This document shows positions 26,556 to 37,830 of a stretch of 64,000 nucleotides of DNA, piece after piece. This DNA comes from Ectobius pallidus. Lineage: Eukaryota; Arthropoda; Insecta; Blattodea; Ectobiidae. Each line of letters starts with the position of its first letter. The first letter of the stretch is position 1. Under the pieces are notes generated by a model. That model had not been told where the DNA came from. It saw only the letters and a list, made by a program, of their open reading frames with translations, and did not search any database. The stretch covers positions 153,693,269 to 153,757,268 of the forward strand of contig CAXKWD010000007.1 in the NCBI GenBank assembly GCA_964059195.1, written 5' to 3'. The translations under genes were made by a program, and so were the position numbers.

Positions 26556-27140
26556 CGCAGAATGAAAACTACAGTGAAAATTGAAACTTATTTGGAACAT
26601 TTAATTACACCTTCCAGCTACTTCTCTACCGCTACGATCAAGACATTTGTTGTAGCGCGGTACCAACTTTCCCATAGAAGTTTGCCGTCAGTGTATTGAG
26701 GGAGGTCTTCATGGCATTTTAAAATGTTTTGAAGTTCTTTATTTGTGTGGAAGGGCTGTCCTTCCTGATCTTTCTTCAGCTGTCGAAAAAGATGAAAGTC
26801 ACTCGGCATGGGGATGAGTTTTTGAAATCCATCATGACAAGGGATGAAACATGGATTCGTTATGACAATCCAGAATCAAAAGAACAATCCAAAAAATGGA
26901 TGCATACAAATTTCCCAAACAAACCCAAGATCTGGGAGGACAGTGCTTCCAACGAAGAACATCAAAACGCTTCAAAATGCCATGAAGATCTTTCTCAATA
27001 TGCTACGAAGAAGGTATTGGAGAACTGGAACCGTGCTACAATAAATGTCTCAATCGGAGTGGTGACTATGTAGAGAAATATCTGGAAGGTGTATATAATT
27101 CTTCCAAATAATAGTTTTGATTTTCACTTTGCGACTAATC
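26556..27140. mobile_element. Rearranged, palindromic mariner remnant
   Basis: The outer 100 bases are inverted copies (ccaaataa...ggaaggtgtaat...tagagaagta on both sides). The minus strand at 26618-26809 reads PSDFHLFRQLKK, the C-terminus of a mariner transposase. The plus strand at 26800-27075 reads IMTRDETWIRYDNPESKEQS (around the first catalytic Asp) and then a C-terminus again (VLENWNRATINVSIGVV). The central part of the transposase is missing. This is a second foldback mariner, unrelated in sequence to 7329-8008. Confidence 0.7.
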
Positions 27141-27548
27141 AGACCTTGGAAAAAAAAATAGCCCTCCTAGTTTAAATCCTTACATTGCTGGAATATAAAA
27201 GTTTGTCTCCTAGAAAGTTTGCCATTCTGGAAACACAAGGTCTCATGTTAACCAATGATATATTAAACTACTCAGTCATTTTTTATTATTTTTATTTTCC
27301 ATTCTATTAAGAACATTTATCTTCAAGTTAAGTGTCCTGTTTAGCCAAAGAATGATGACGCAGTGAGTAAGTCAAAGCAGCTTATGTTTTGGTAAACACA
27401 TCGCTTTCATATTATCTCAGAAAAATTTTAAGATTTTGGCTATTTTGCAAATACCCAATGCAGCATAAATCACTTGACATGGCCTCAAAATGATCTGGAT
27501 AACTGACAATCCAGGTGGTTCGAGCTCGTATAATTGGAGTTATACTGT

Positions 27549-29025
27549 CAGGAGCGTAACCAAGATATTTTTTTCGGGAGGGGCTATAAGTCTAACAATA
27601 TCATCATTACATATTAAAATAAACATACAACACACTGTGATGTTGATATTCATGTATAGAACACTAAAAAGATCATTAAAAATATATGCACAGATTAAAA
27701 AATGTTATCACAAATTGCACAGGTCTATGTAGTAAAAATACTAAAATGTGCATAAAAATGGATTTCCCTACTGCCGGGAGTCTTTACACCATGGTTAAAA
27801 CGGTGATGTCCAAATCTTCAGTGTAGGAGACTACTTCATAGTCAAGTTCCGGCTCCACAACATAAGGAACTGAGGATGGCGTAACTTTGCGCCGAAATGC
27901 ATATTCATTTTTAAACAAACTACAACACACTGGACATCTGATTCTACAAGAAATTTTACCAAACAATCAAGAAAGAACACTCTCCAACACTGAAAATTTG
28001 GACATCACCGTTTTAACCATGGTGTAAAGACTCCCGGAAGTAGGGAAATCCATTTTTATGCACATTTTAGTATTTTTACTACATAGACCTGTGCAATTTG
28101 TGATAACATTTTTTAATCTGTACATATATTTTTAATGATCTTTTTAGTGTTCTATACATGAATATCAACATCACAGTGTGTTGTATATTTATTTTAATAT
28201 CAGAGGCAATAAGGAGATAAATAAATACTACTCAAAATAATCCTCCCTCTGCGGCAAATATGAAATTTATTAAATCATCATAAGAACCCTGAAGTTTATG
28301 AAAACGATATATTTAATAATGCGATCTATTACATGCTAGTATTGAAATGTACAAGATATCAAAGAAATAACAGGAAATTGATGGTTTAATTTTGCATATT
28401 TTGTTAATTTTCAATAGTGCATCATTTGCTTGATATTAAATATTTGTGCATATTTAACCAATTTGTGACATTTCTAACTGCATATTATGTCAGATTTTAA
28501 ATATTGTGCATATCTCTGTTAATTCAAACCAAGTGAATTTTTTGAAAACTGACTATAGCCTACAGTTTGTTGATAGTAGGCCTACATAACCTAATTTTTT
28601 TAAATTTTTCATCAGATTGTATAATATTAAAGCAACATTTCATTCATTAGTTTTCAATTTATTAAAATTTATTGCAATAACCTTGTTTTAATTTTAATTT
28701 TTATTATGTATATACTATTTTTAAAACAAAATCATTTTGTAATTTAGCCAACAACAGAGCGGCAAGTATTAAAACTACTTAAATGAAGAGCTTACCTCAT
28801 TTTTTTGGAGATTATTTTACAATTCCTGTATAGCCTATATTTAGACAAAGCATAACAGCATTTCTATTTCACGAATTGTCTCACTCATTTCATGAGTTAG
28901 GATGTGCAATTAAACCGTCTGCTATCTGTCAATTTAAAATGTCTTTATGTGCAACGTATTAGCATAACTTAACGTTTGGGGGGGGGGGTTGTAGCCCCCT
29001 CAGCCCCCCTCTGAATACACCCCTG
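27549..29025. mobile_element. hAT-like element with long internal palindrome
   Basis: The ends CAGGAGCGTAACCAAG and (reverse complement) CAGGGGTGTATTCAGAG are related. Flanking octamers TATACTGT (27541-27548) and TCTACTGT (29026-29033) match at 7 of 8 positions. The right end has G-runs (28979-28988) often seen inside such termini. The interior contains two 214-base inverted arms (separate entry) and A/T-rich sequence with no transposase. Confidence 0.6.
27611..28200. repeat. Near-perfect palindrome, 214-bp arms, 162-bp spacer
   Basis: 27611-27824 and 27987-28200 are inverted copies with only a few mismatches by eye. Paired words include ctgccgggagtctttacacc / ggtgtaaagactcccggaag and ttaaaacggtgatgtcc / ggacatcaccgttttaa. 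A transcript across it would fold into a long double-stranded RNA. The 60-codon minus-strand ORF in the spacer has a CxxC pair (CPVCC) but no recognisable family. Confidence 0.9.
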
Positions 29026-29329
29026 TCTACTGTAATTTTAGAAATAGTCAAAGAGCTTGTCGTCAGATTACAACAGCAAAACTAAATGTTATTTTCATGT
29101 AGGCCTATTTGTATGATACTTGCAAAAATCAGAGTTTGTGCCAACTGTCTACTTGTCACAATTATAACTTCACAGACCATTTATGTAGGCCTATACTCTG
29201 TAACAACCTTATGAGGAAGCATTATATGAACACAGGAGTCAATAGGTGGCAGTTTCATTTTGACCAAGTGTAGGCCTATGTTTGGCATTTTTTAACTGCA
29301 ACTAACAAAATTTGTTTAGTTTATGCATT

Positions 29330-29640
29330 CATCATTCTTTGTTACACCCCCTCGCCGATCGATGAGGCACAGGACGTTGAGGGGGGGCATAGAACCTACT
29401 CCATACCGAAGAGAAAGCATAATCAGCACCCGGGTGCCTATGCTCCATCTTCCCCACATAGAATTTTGACCCCACCGAGGTAAGATGTGGTAGCTTACCT
29501 TTGTGGTCCCTGCTCCAAAATAACTTAACTCTAATTAAAACTACCCCAGGGGCTGCAGTCGTTCTATCTGGTACCCATAAGTCCCTACTCAACTTTGAAC
29601 AACTGCAGCGGGAGGAGACGGTGGTGCCTCAGAAGGGGTT
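29330..29640. other. Unassigned GC-richer segment
   Basis: Clearly less A/T-rich than its neighbours. It carries an 86-codon minus-strand ORF (29332-29592) with no motif I recognise. It directly precedes the 30-bp tandem array and may be part of the same repeat unit. Confidence 0.35.
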
Positions 29641-29682
29641 GCAGATTCTGACCAGCTAATCATATAATCCTATCTAGTCTAT

Positions 29683-29832
29683 AACCCAGTTGAAGACTGG
29701 ATCATGTTGTCCAACCCAGTTGAAGACTGGGTCATGTTGTCCAACCCAGTTGAAGACTGGATCATGTTGTCCGACCCAGTTGAAGACTGGATCTTATTGT
29801 AAAACCCAGTTGAAGACTGGATCATGTTATAA
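29683..29832. repeat. 30-bp minisatellite, 5 copies
   Basis: Units starting at 29683, 29713, 29743, 29773 and 29803, each aacccagttgaagactggat plus ten bases. The last two units are more diverged. Confidence 0.95.
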
Positions 29833-29917
29833 AACTCAACTGTTTTCCTAATCTAAAGCACTGTGTAGTGCTTCGTTGGCACTGCGTGTAGGTCCACAGT
29901 ACTCTAACAAGCTACGT

Positions 29918-30005
29918 CAAGACAGAATCCCAGTCCAATAGAGACAAGGTTCCACTTTGGGCTTGGTTTCTCCATGTCTCTACTGGCAGTATTTCTGTCT
30001 TGAAG
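29918..30005. repeat. Imperfect hairpin
   Basis: caagacagaatcccagtcca and, 60 bases on, ctggcagtatttctgtcttg pair, together with agagaca/tgtctct. Short inverted repeat of unknown origin. Confidence 0.6.
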
Positions 30006-30228
30006 AACACAGCAGAGCAGAACGAAGAGGGGGCTATGCACTTAGCTTTGTGTCACTTACATAACTAAGTAGGGCCTAACTAATTATGAAATTCCTATCT
30101 ACGTCGGCTAACCTATCCACGTTGGCTAACCTACCTATAGGCCATAAAGACCATCCATGTTGGCTAACCTATCTGGCCATGAAGACCATTTATGTTGACT
30201 AATCTATCAACGTCGACTAACCTATCAT

Positions 30229-30302
30229 AGGCCAACCTAACCTAACCTAACATAACATAACCTAACCTAACCTAACCTAACCTAACCTAACCTAACCTAT
30301 CC
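30229..30302 (-). repeat. Interstitial telomeric repeat (TTAGG)n, block 1
   Basis: CCTAA units on the plus strand (TTAGG on the minus), about 14, with two variants (cataacata) near the left edge. TTAGG is the ancestral insect and arthropod telomere repeat (established knowledge). Confidence 0.9.
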
Positions 30303-30482
30303 TATCTATAGGCCATAAAGCCCATCCATGTTGGCTAACCTATCTGGCCATGAAGACCATTTATGTTGGCTAACCTATCTGGCCATGAAGACCATTTATG
30401 CTGGCTAACCTATCTGGCCATGAAGACCATTTATGTTGACTAATCTATCCACGTAGACTAACCTATCATAGGCCATTATGCC

Positions 30483-30597
30483 AACCTAAACTAACCTAAC
30501 CTAACCTAACCTAAACTAACCTAACCTAACCTAACCTAACCTAACCTAAACTAACCTAACCTAACCTAACCTAACCTAACCTAACCTAACCTAACCA
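30483..30597 (-). repeat. Interstitial telomeric repeat (TTAGG)n, block 2
   Basis: About 23 CCTAA units with three isolated ctaaact variants. The block is embedded in the 35-bp satellite. Both blocks have the same orientation, and unrelated transposon DNA lies on both sides, so this is internal, not a chromosome end. Confidence 0.92.
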
Positions 30598-31137
30598 TAG
30601 GCCATAAAGACCATCCATGTTGGCTAACCTATCCGGCCATGAAGACCATCCAAGTCGACTAACCTATCCACGTCGACTAACCTATCCATAGGCCATTAGG
30701 CCATCTATGCTGGCTAACCTATCTACGCTGGCTACCCTATCCATGGTGGCTAACCTATCCACTATCTATTACCGAATCTATAGCTCTCTGAATTAATAAA
30801 TAGCCCTGGTTTGAGCGCAGGCACTTATTTAAGTTACTAGTGCGTGCAGATAGTTACTTAGCTGATAAAGCTGCCTTTAAAACACGATGTGGAAGCACGA
30901 ATGCCACAACTAGACTGCAAAGATTATGAGCATGGGAAAAAAGTGCATCTGTAAAGCGCATTTAGGCTTATATCTTCAGAGAGCCAACATTTAAATTTGT
31001 TCAGGTGGTGTTGGGGGGGGAGGGTTGAGTGGTGTTCTTCTTCCGCTGGCTTGGGCAGGGGTTCAGTGTTCACTCTGCTGTTTCGCGTTCTGGTCATTTT
31101 CTGCATGGCTTTATTCTTTGGCACTAAGGAAAGTCAT

Positions 31138-31238
31138 CCTACCATTCGATGGCTTGAGATGAATACTGCTCCTACCATTCGATGGCTTGAGATGAATACT
31201 GCTACCATACCATTCGATGGCTTGAGATGAATACTGCT
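31138..31238. repeat. 33-bp minisatellite, 3 copies
   Basis: ccattcgatggcttgagatg with gaatactgct, three times at about 33-base spacing. A 31-bp unit (gtgaatcatggcagatgtgt plus catcagtcctc) is duplicated just beyond, at 31283-31344. Confidence 0.95.
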
Positions 31239-31390
31239 CCTACAGTTTGTTGACTGATGCGTTGATTATTCCATTAACTGGAGTGAATCATGGCAGATGT
31301 GTCATCAGTCCTCGTGAATCATGGCAGATGTGTCATCAGTCCTCTTCTGTTGCCTGCAAAATATTAGCAGCAGTAACATGTTCCAGATAT

Positions 31391-31470
31391 TCTTTAGGCC
31401 ACTTGTTCCAATGAGCAACTGAATCAAGTGATTCATTAAATTTACAATTATAACTATATAAGTGGCCTAA
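31391..31470. repeat. Small TIR structure
   Basis: ttctttaggccacttg and aagtggcctaaagaa are inverted, about 50 bases apart. Probably a tiny MITE or a solo end pair; no clear target duplication. Confidence 0.45.
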
Positions 31471-31744
31471 AGAAATGAATCATATTTTAAGTTTAAGGAG
31501 GGCTATTTAAATTTATTTTTGGAATTAAAGCATAATTACTCAAATTAATCTAACTTGACCAACTAAGAATTTTAATTATTAATCTTTTATATTTTTCATC
31601 TCAGTTGCTGGAGTTAATTTAGAACTAAGAATGATTTTGCTTAGCTTTATGTTAAAAATTAGTATAAACTGTTTTCATTTTAAAAATCTATTTGACTTAT
31701 ATTCAGAAGAATTAAAATTTTTTGCAATTTACAAATAATAACAA

Positions 31745-32036
31745 AAATAAAAACAATAATGATATAATAATGATAGGCCCTAATAATGATAATGACTATA
31801 ATAACATTAATAATGATGATAATTTATGTTGATATAATAATAATAATGATAATGATGATGATAATGATAATGATTATGATGATGATAATGATAATGATTA
31901 TGATGATGTTAATGATTATGATGATATTAAGATGATGATTAAGATGATGATGATGATGATGATTAAGATGATGATTATGAATAAGATGACAATTAAGATG
32001 ATGATGATGATTATGATTATTATGATGATTTTGCAT
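31745..32036. repeat. ATA/GAT microsatellite tract
   Basis: About 290 bases of AAT-, GAT- and ATT-type trinucleotides. The poly-Ile/His ORF on the minus strand is an artefact. Confidence 0.9.
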
Positions 32037-32452
32037 TGTGGAAACCTATAGGCAGGCCCATAGTGCTTTCTGTCTTGCACATTCTTATCAACTTTGCTAT
32101 TTTATTTTATTTATACTGCAATAATTAAGTTCATTTATTGATGGAAATGCCTCCTAACTGCACATGATCAGAATTATACTATTTGTCTTCAGTTTTTGTT
32201 AGTTCCAAGATTAGTCGTTTGGGCCCAGTGCAATAATAGACATTTTCATTATTTCTCGATTGCACTGCTCTTCGATCAAAGGCTCAAAACTTTTCACTTA
32301 AGTTTTTAGCTTTTGTGGGATGTATATATAACGATCACAAGCATTGGTTAAAATAATATAGATTGGATTTTACATTGTAAGAATGTAGATTAGACTATTC
32401 TCAGATTGTAAACCCAACCTATATTTTAACAAATGTAGGAACATGTTATGTA

Positions 32453-32901
32453 CAGGTAGAAGAAAATAAAAGTGGATCGACTAAAATATCTAAGTTGCCG
32501 ATATAAGCCAATGTGCATGCCCGGCGGCATTCACAGGATAGCAGGGAATGTATTGAAATTTGTTCTAGTGTCGACTGTTGACTTAGCCCATTTCGAAACC
32601 CATTAGAAAATAAGCTAGTAAAATTCACTTTCTGGGAATAATCCGTTAATTAAGTAGTTAAATATTGCAGCAATCGAAAAGTAGTGGGAATATTTAACTA
32701 CTTAATTAGCGGATTATTCCCAGAAAATGAATTTTACTAGCTTATTTTCTAATGGGTTTTGAAATGGGCTAAGTCAACAGTCGACACTAAAAAAAATTTA
32801 AATACATTCCCTACTATCCTGTGAATGCCGCTAGGAATGCACAGTGGCTCATATTGGCAACTTCGATATTTTAGTCGGTTCGCTTTTTCTTTTCCTACCT
32901 G
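32453..32901. mobile_element. Palindromic MITE, TA target duplication (same family as 6124-6554)
   Basis: The ends CAGGTAGAAGAAAA and TTTTCCTACCTG are flanked by TA. The arms are inverted over about 200 bases (ctaaaatatctaagttgccg; ggattattcccagaaa; aagtcaacagtcgaca), leaving a centre of only about 30 bases. The outer about 60 bases match the family member in the SUV3 intron; the inner arms are unique to this longer form. Confidence 0.85.
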
Positions 32902-32999
32902 TATATCACAGATGAGCTCTTTAGGTTAATTTCAACCAAGCTCTGAGATGATTTTGGTAAAAAACAATTCAATCAAGGAATATACTTTTGTATATTAGT

Positions 33000-33800
33000 G
33001 CACTGGGACCGAATCAACAACCCTGGCACTAACCTGAACTAAAACAAAGTGTTCATGCTTAACATGTGCACTCAACAAGCCATTTTTAGCAATTCATAAA
33101 ATTATCAAAGGCAACGAGAATGTAGGATACAAAACAGTATGGTTTTCTGCTAATCATGTTATGATAGAAGAGAAATTTTCCACTGCAGTTTCCTTTTAAA
33201 GGATTGTGTCTGTACTTACCAGTATAACACAGTAAACTTATTGTACGAGAAGAGATATAGGAAAACATGACATTTATTATTTTTTTGTACGGTATTAATT
33301 TATTTTTATTTATTACTTTTGTACCGCACTGACAAGAAAACGTATTTGAATATGGAAATGTATTAGAGTATGGCTCAAGATCAGGTTCCATAGATCTTCA
33401 TCAAAGGTAATCCCACGAGAGATTACAAGTTTATCGATATATTTGCGAGAACGAAGTTCGAAAGAATCGATTCAATGAACTGATCAGAGTTCCCAATGTT
33501 ACCAATAGTGCACATCACAAGATGCAAAGCATCGTGGTAGTTGCTTATATCAAAACACTAATAGAAGCACACGAACTGGCTTGTGCAGAATCAAAATTGA
33601 GTTTTTAAATCAATGGACATTTATATTTTAATTTCCAAACAAGTTACGTTGTATAAAATGTGTTTTCATTCTTGCCAATGGCAGCATAAGACTTATTAAC
33701 CAATGCATGATGATGCCCAATGTTTCCAATAACGAGCTGACGTTTTATCAGATGAAACTGCATCCTTGAAATCCATGGAAGGATATAAGATAAACAATTG
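33000..33800. other. No recognisable feature
   Basis: A/T-rich sequence. The 101-codon minus ORF (33086-33391) has low-complexity composition and no motif. I see no repeat match elsewhere in the window. Confidence 0.5.
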
Positions 33801-33820
33801 TCACTGGTCTATATCCAAGG

Positions 33821-34128
33821 GGGGTACGCCGTAGCGTAATGGTTGAGGCACTGTGCTGCAAACCGGAAGGTCGCGGGTTCGATTCCCGATGAGGTCGTTG
33901 GAGATTTTCAATTGGCCTAATCCTTCTGGTGGCACTATAGCCCTGGGGTCGATTCAGCCTCTAATAGAAATGAGTACCAGGAGCAATCCTGGGGGTAAAG
34001 GTGGCCGGTGCGTAAGGCTGACAACCTTACCACCTTCACGTGCCGAATATCCAAAATCTGGGAGCCTCAACTTCCTGGAACCCTCTGGGTCTCCATGGCC
34101 TGTATAGGGATCACTTTATTTTTACGTA
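33821..34128 (+). mobile_element. SINE-A, full copy with 12-bp target duplication
   Basis: The tRNA-derived head has A box gtagcgtaatggttgagg and a perfect B box, gggttcgattccc. The body has ccttctggtggcactatagc, caatcctgggggtaaaggtg and a right end cctgtatagggatcac followed by T-rich sequence. CTATATCCAAGG is duplicated at 33809-33820 and 34129-34140. Reverse copies: 56829-57130 and the split copy at 3255/5120. Confidence 0.9.
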
Positions 34129-34205
34129 CTATATCCAAGGAATTGCTAAACGTTATTGGTTAATATCAAACACGCGGTGTATGAGTGGAATAGTCATCAT
34201 AATAA

Positions 34206-34750
34206 TTGCAGTGCACTAGAAATAAGACAATGGTGTTTCCTGTGGTTTTATACGGATGTGAAAGCTGGACCTTGAACAAACAGGATAGAAGAAAGCTGGA
34301 CAGTTTCGAACTGTGGTCCTGGAGAAGACTGTTAAAAATATCATGGGTAGAGAGAAGAACTAACACGTCAGTACTAGAAGAAATAAGACCCCAAAAATCT
34401 TTGGAGATGATGGCTACAAAATTAAAACTGTCATATTTTGGTCACATAATGAGGAAAGAAGAGTCAATGGAGAAGGCACTGATGCTAGGACTCATGGAGG
34501 GAACAAGAAGGCCAGGCAGGCAACACACAAGATGGATACAAAGCATCCAGGAGACCGTGGAAATGGAATGGGAAAATTTGATTAAGGCAACACAAAACAG
34601 GAATCATTGGAGAGCTGTAACCAGGAGAGCAGTGGAAAATCGAACGAGGCTTAATGAATAACTGGCAAGACACTCTTCTTGCTATGTAAATCCAGCAGGA
34701 TCTCCAGGAGTCGTCCGCGACTCAAGGAATACTACTACTACTACTACTAG
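34206..34750 (+). mobile_element. LINE 3' end: reverse transcriptase C-terminus with (ACT)n tail
   Basis: The open frame ends at 34661 and reads MVFPVVLYGCESWTLNKQDR, WSWRRLLKISWVERRTN, LSYFGHIMRKEESMEKALM and RPGRQHTRWIQ. YGCESWT, WRRLL-I-W-RTN and FGHxMR are signatures of non-LTR retrotransposon polymerases after the palm domain. About 150 codons remain of a protein usually near 1000. The element ends in (ACT)n at 34731-34749, a microsatellite-type tail. 5'-truncated, no function expected. Confidence 0.85.
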
Positions 34751-36043
34751 AAATAAGTAGGTTTGTTTCTGCAACATTCAGAAACTATCAGACGTCTGAC
34801 TGAAACATGTTGGCAGTTTGTAAAATCTCCAAGGATAAGACCATTTGAATTTACTTAATTATTGTTAGTTTAATGTAAGAAGGTGTTTGAGTTAAACAGA
34901 GTATAAAAAAATGGCAAACACCATTTTATAACGCCCTGGGTAAGAGTAACTGTAATACGAAAAGGTTGGTAGACCTTTTTGCTGAGAACAGAAGGCAACC
35001 AATAACAATGAAAAATCCCGTTAATGCAGAAAAAAAAGATTTGGAACTCCTTCAGAATAGCGTAGCCAGCCATGCTCTGCCATTAGTGACCATGCCCCTC
35101 CGAGCCACGGGGAACAAAAGAGAAACGATCGGTGCAAGGATAAAATTTCCAGTCACAGAAAAGATTCAATGTGAGACATAATAAACCCCGTGCTATTCAG
35201 TATATTGCTCCTAAACTAATACAAATGTTCCTGACCTAACATAACCTGTCACTGACCTAGAATTTTGCTGTCATTACTTCTAGAAGCCTTATTACCCTTC
35301 CACGGCTTTCGTAAAACATTAAATGGCATGAACCCTGCACTATGCAGAATACTGCGGCTAAACTAACATTACTGTTCCTAACCTAACATAACCTGTCATG
35401 GACCTATAATTCTTAATGCAGAAGCTTTTCTTCAACATCTTTCATAAAACATCGCTACAACAGTTGTTTATCTGCCGAATTCAATCGGCATTGTAATCAT
35501 GTTCGTAATATTGGAGATATTGGAGACTTGGTGCCACTCAGTACAGCCCGGTTGTGATGGCGGTCACCTTATTCTCAAGTTTAGCAAAAGATACTTTGTT
35601 GATAACAAAAATGAATAATAAAAATGTCTAACAATGTCACTGTAGGTTTAACTTTCTTACAAATCTAGTGGAGTACATGGTACAGTAAACTACGCAAAGA
35701 TATTAAACAAGATTTTAGAACTTTTTACTGTACCTTTTCTGCACATTTCATCACATTTTAAATTTTATGAAATAAGATTAGGACCGTCTCCATCAGTCTG
35801 ATTCATCCTACATCTGAAGATGGAAAATTTTGGGTCTTCAACATCTTTCAATTATATGTGAATAACCTGCTTGTCATCGCTCAACATTTCGTCAAATACC
35901 TCCGCTATGTAAATGGGACAACTATCTTGCAATATTGCCGTAACCTTTAGTTAAACGGAATACGAGTTCACTGAAGTTAAACTGGATTAACCAGAGATTA
36001 TGGTTTATTAATCAGGAATAATGTGAAAAACTTATGTTAAGAC

Positions 36044-36730
<687 letters not shown>

Positions 36731-37459
36731 GTTAAGACTTAACCCAATGCTTAAACCTTGTTTATAATATGGTGCTTGACCTAAGGCTCTACTGGGAATA
36801 AAATCTTTTTATGGCCTGCTTCTACGTTTTTTAAGTATGAACAATTTTCTTTATTTAATGTAAATTGTAATTTTTTTAAATGTTTGTGATAGGATCTTTA
36901 AATATTTATTTTCAGGTAAATCTATTTACTCTCAATAAATTCATAAAATGGCAAGATTTATTTACGCTTTCTTTTAGCTAGCTGTCTTGAGGAAAGAAAT
37001 GGTTGCACTGAAGTTATTTTTAAAGAGTTAAGGTTCATTTAGTGCTCTTTCTGGTGCAAAGCAGACTACACAGAACCCATCACCGATAATGTGTTAGTGG
37101 GACAGAAGAAGAATCAACTACCATGCATATTATTACCTTACACCATTACACTAAGCTAAGTAGGTAAAGTTGACATTCTACTATGTCGACTACATTCTAC
37201 ATTCTACAGTACCGGTACTTTGTTCTACATTACCTAGAATAATCTGAACTAAGGCCTAGACCCATGCAGTACTGTACTAGTAGACTTGCATTGCACCATT
37301 AAGCACCATTGCACCATGAAATTTTTAATTCTGCTTTGATAAATTTTGTCTTTAAAATACACTTTAAGTTAGGCCTACTCTTTAAAATGTATTTTATCCG
37401 ACATTCAACCACTGTTTTATGTTAAATTAATGGCAAACCTTACTGAATAATTGAAGTTA

Positions 37460-37830
37460 GGAAAGTAAGGTTAATTGTTAAATTTACAGTGGAATAATGT
37501 GCAACCATACCATTAAAATTATGTTAGAAAAGAAAGGTTAGTGGGTAAAATGTTGGAATATTACAGTGGAATGAGGGGCAACAGTATTAGGCCTACACAA
37601 GTTATCAGTGTGTTAGGAAAGCATAGGCTACAGTTAGAATTTTACCGGAGTAAGGGGGGAAACAACACCACACAAGTTACAATACTATAAGAAAGCAAGG
37701 TTAGTGTGTTGACAGTATTATGGTGAAATAAGGGGGCAATCTAGAACTAACTTAAAGCAAGGTTAGTGGGTTAATATTACGGTGAAATAAGGGGCAATTT
37801 ACAACTAGATTAATCTTAAAGAGGTTAATA
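37460..37830. repeat. Degenerate 65-90 bp tandem repeat
   Basis: Recurring aaggttagtgggttaa followed by tattacagtgaaataagggg and caac at about 37467, 37533, 37621, 37698 and 37761. Interior of the long-TIR element. Confidence 0.6.

Larger units (their letters stand above)
30100..30780. repeat. Degenerate 35-bp satellite around telomeric blocks
   Basis: The unit ttggctaacctatctggcca followed by tgaagaccatttatg is perfectly repeated about three times at 30331-30440. Looser versions (ggctaacctatcc, gtcgactaacctatcca) cover 30105-30230 and 30600-30770. CTAACCTA within the unit is one step from the telomere motif. Confidence 0.8.

Noticed and set aside
29683..29832. CRISPR-like regular repeats
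   Set aside because: Units are contiguous 30-mers without unique spacers, in a eukaryotic genome; a minisatellite.
33850..33900. A tRNA gene suggested by perfect A and B boxes
   Set aside because: It is the head of a SINE with a 3' body and a 12-bp target duplication; the cloverleaf is not complete. The same applies near 9520, 11800, 49800, 52230, 53790 and 57070.
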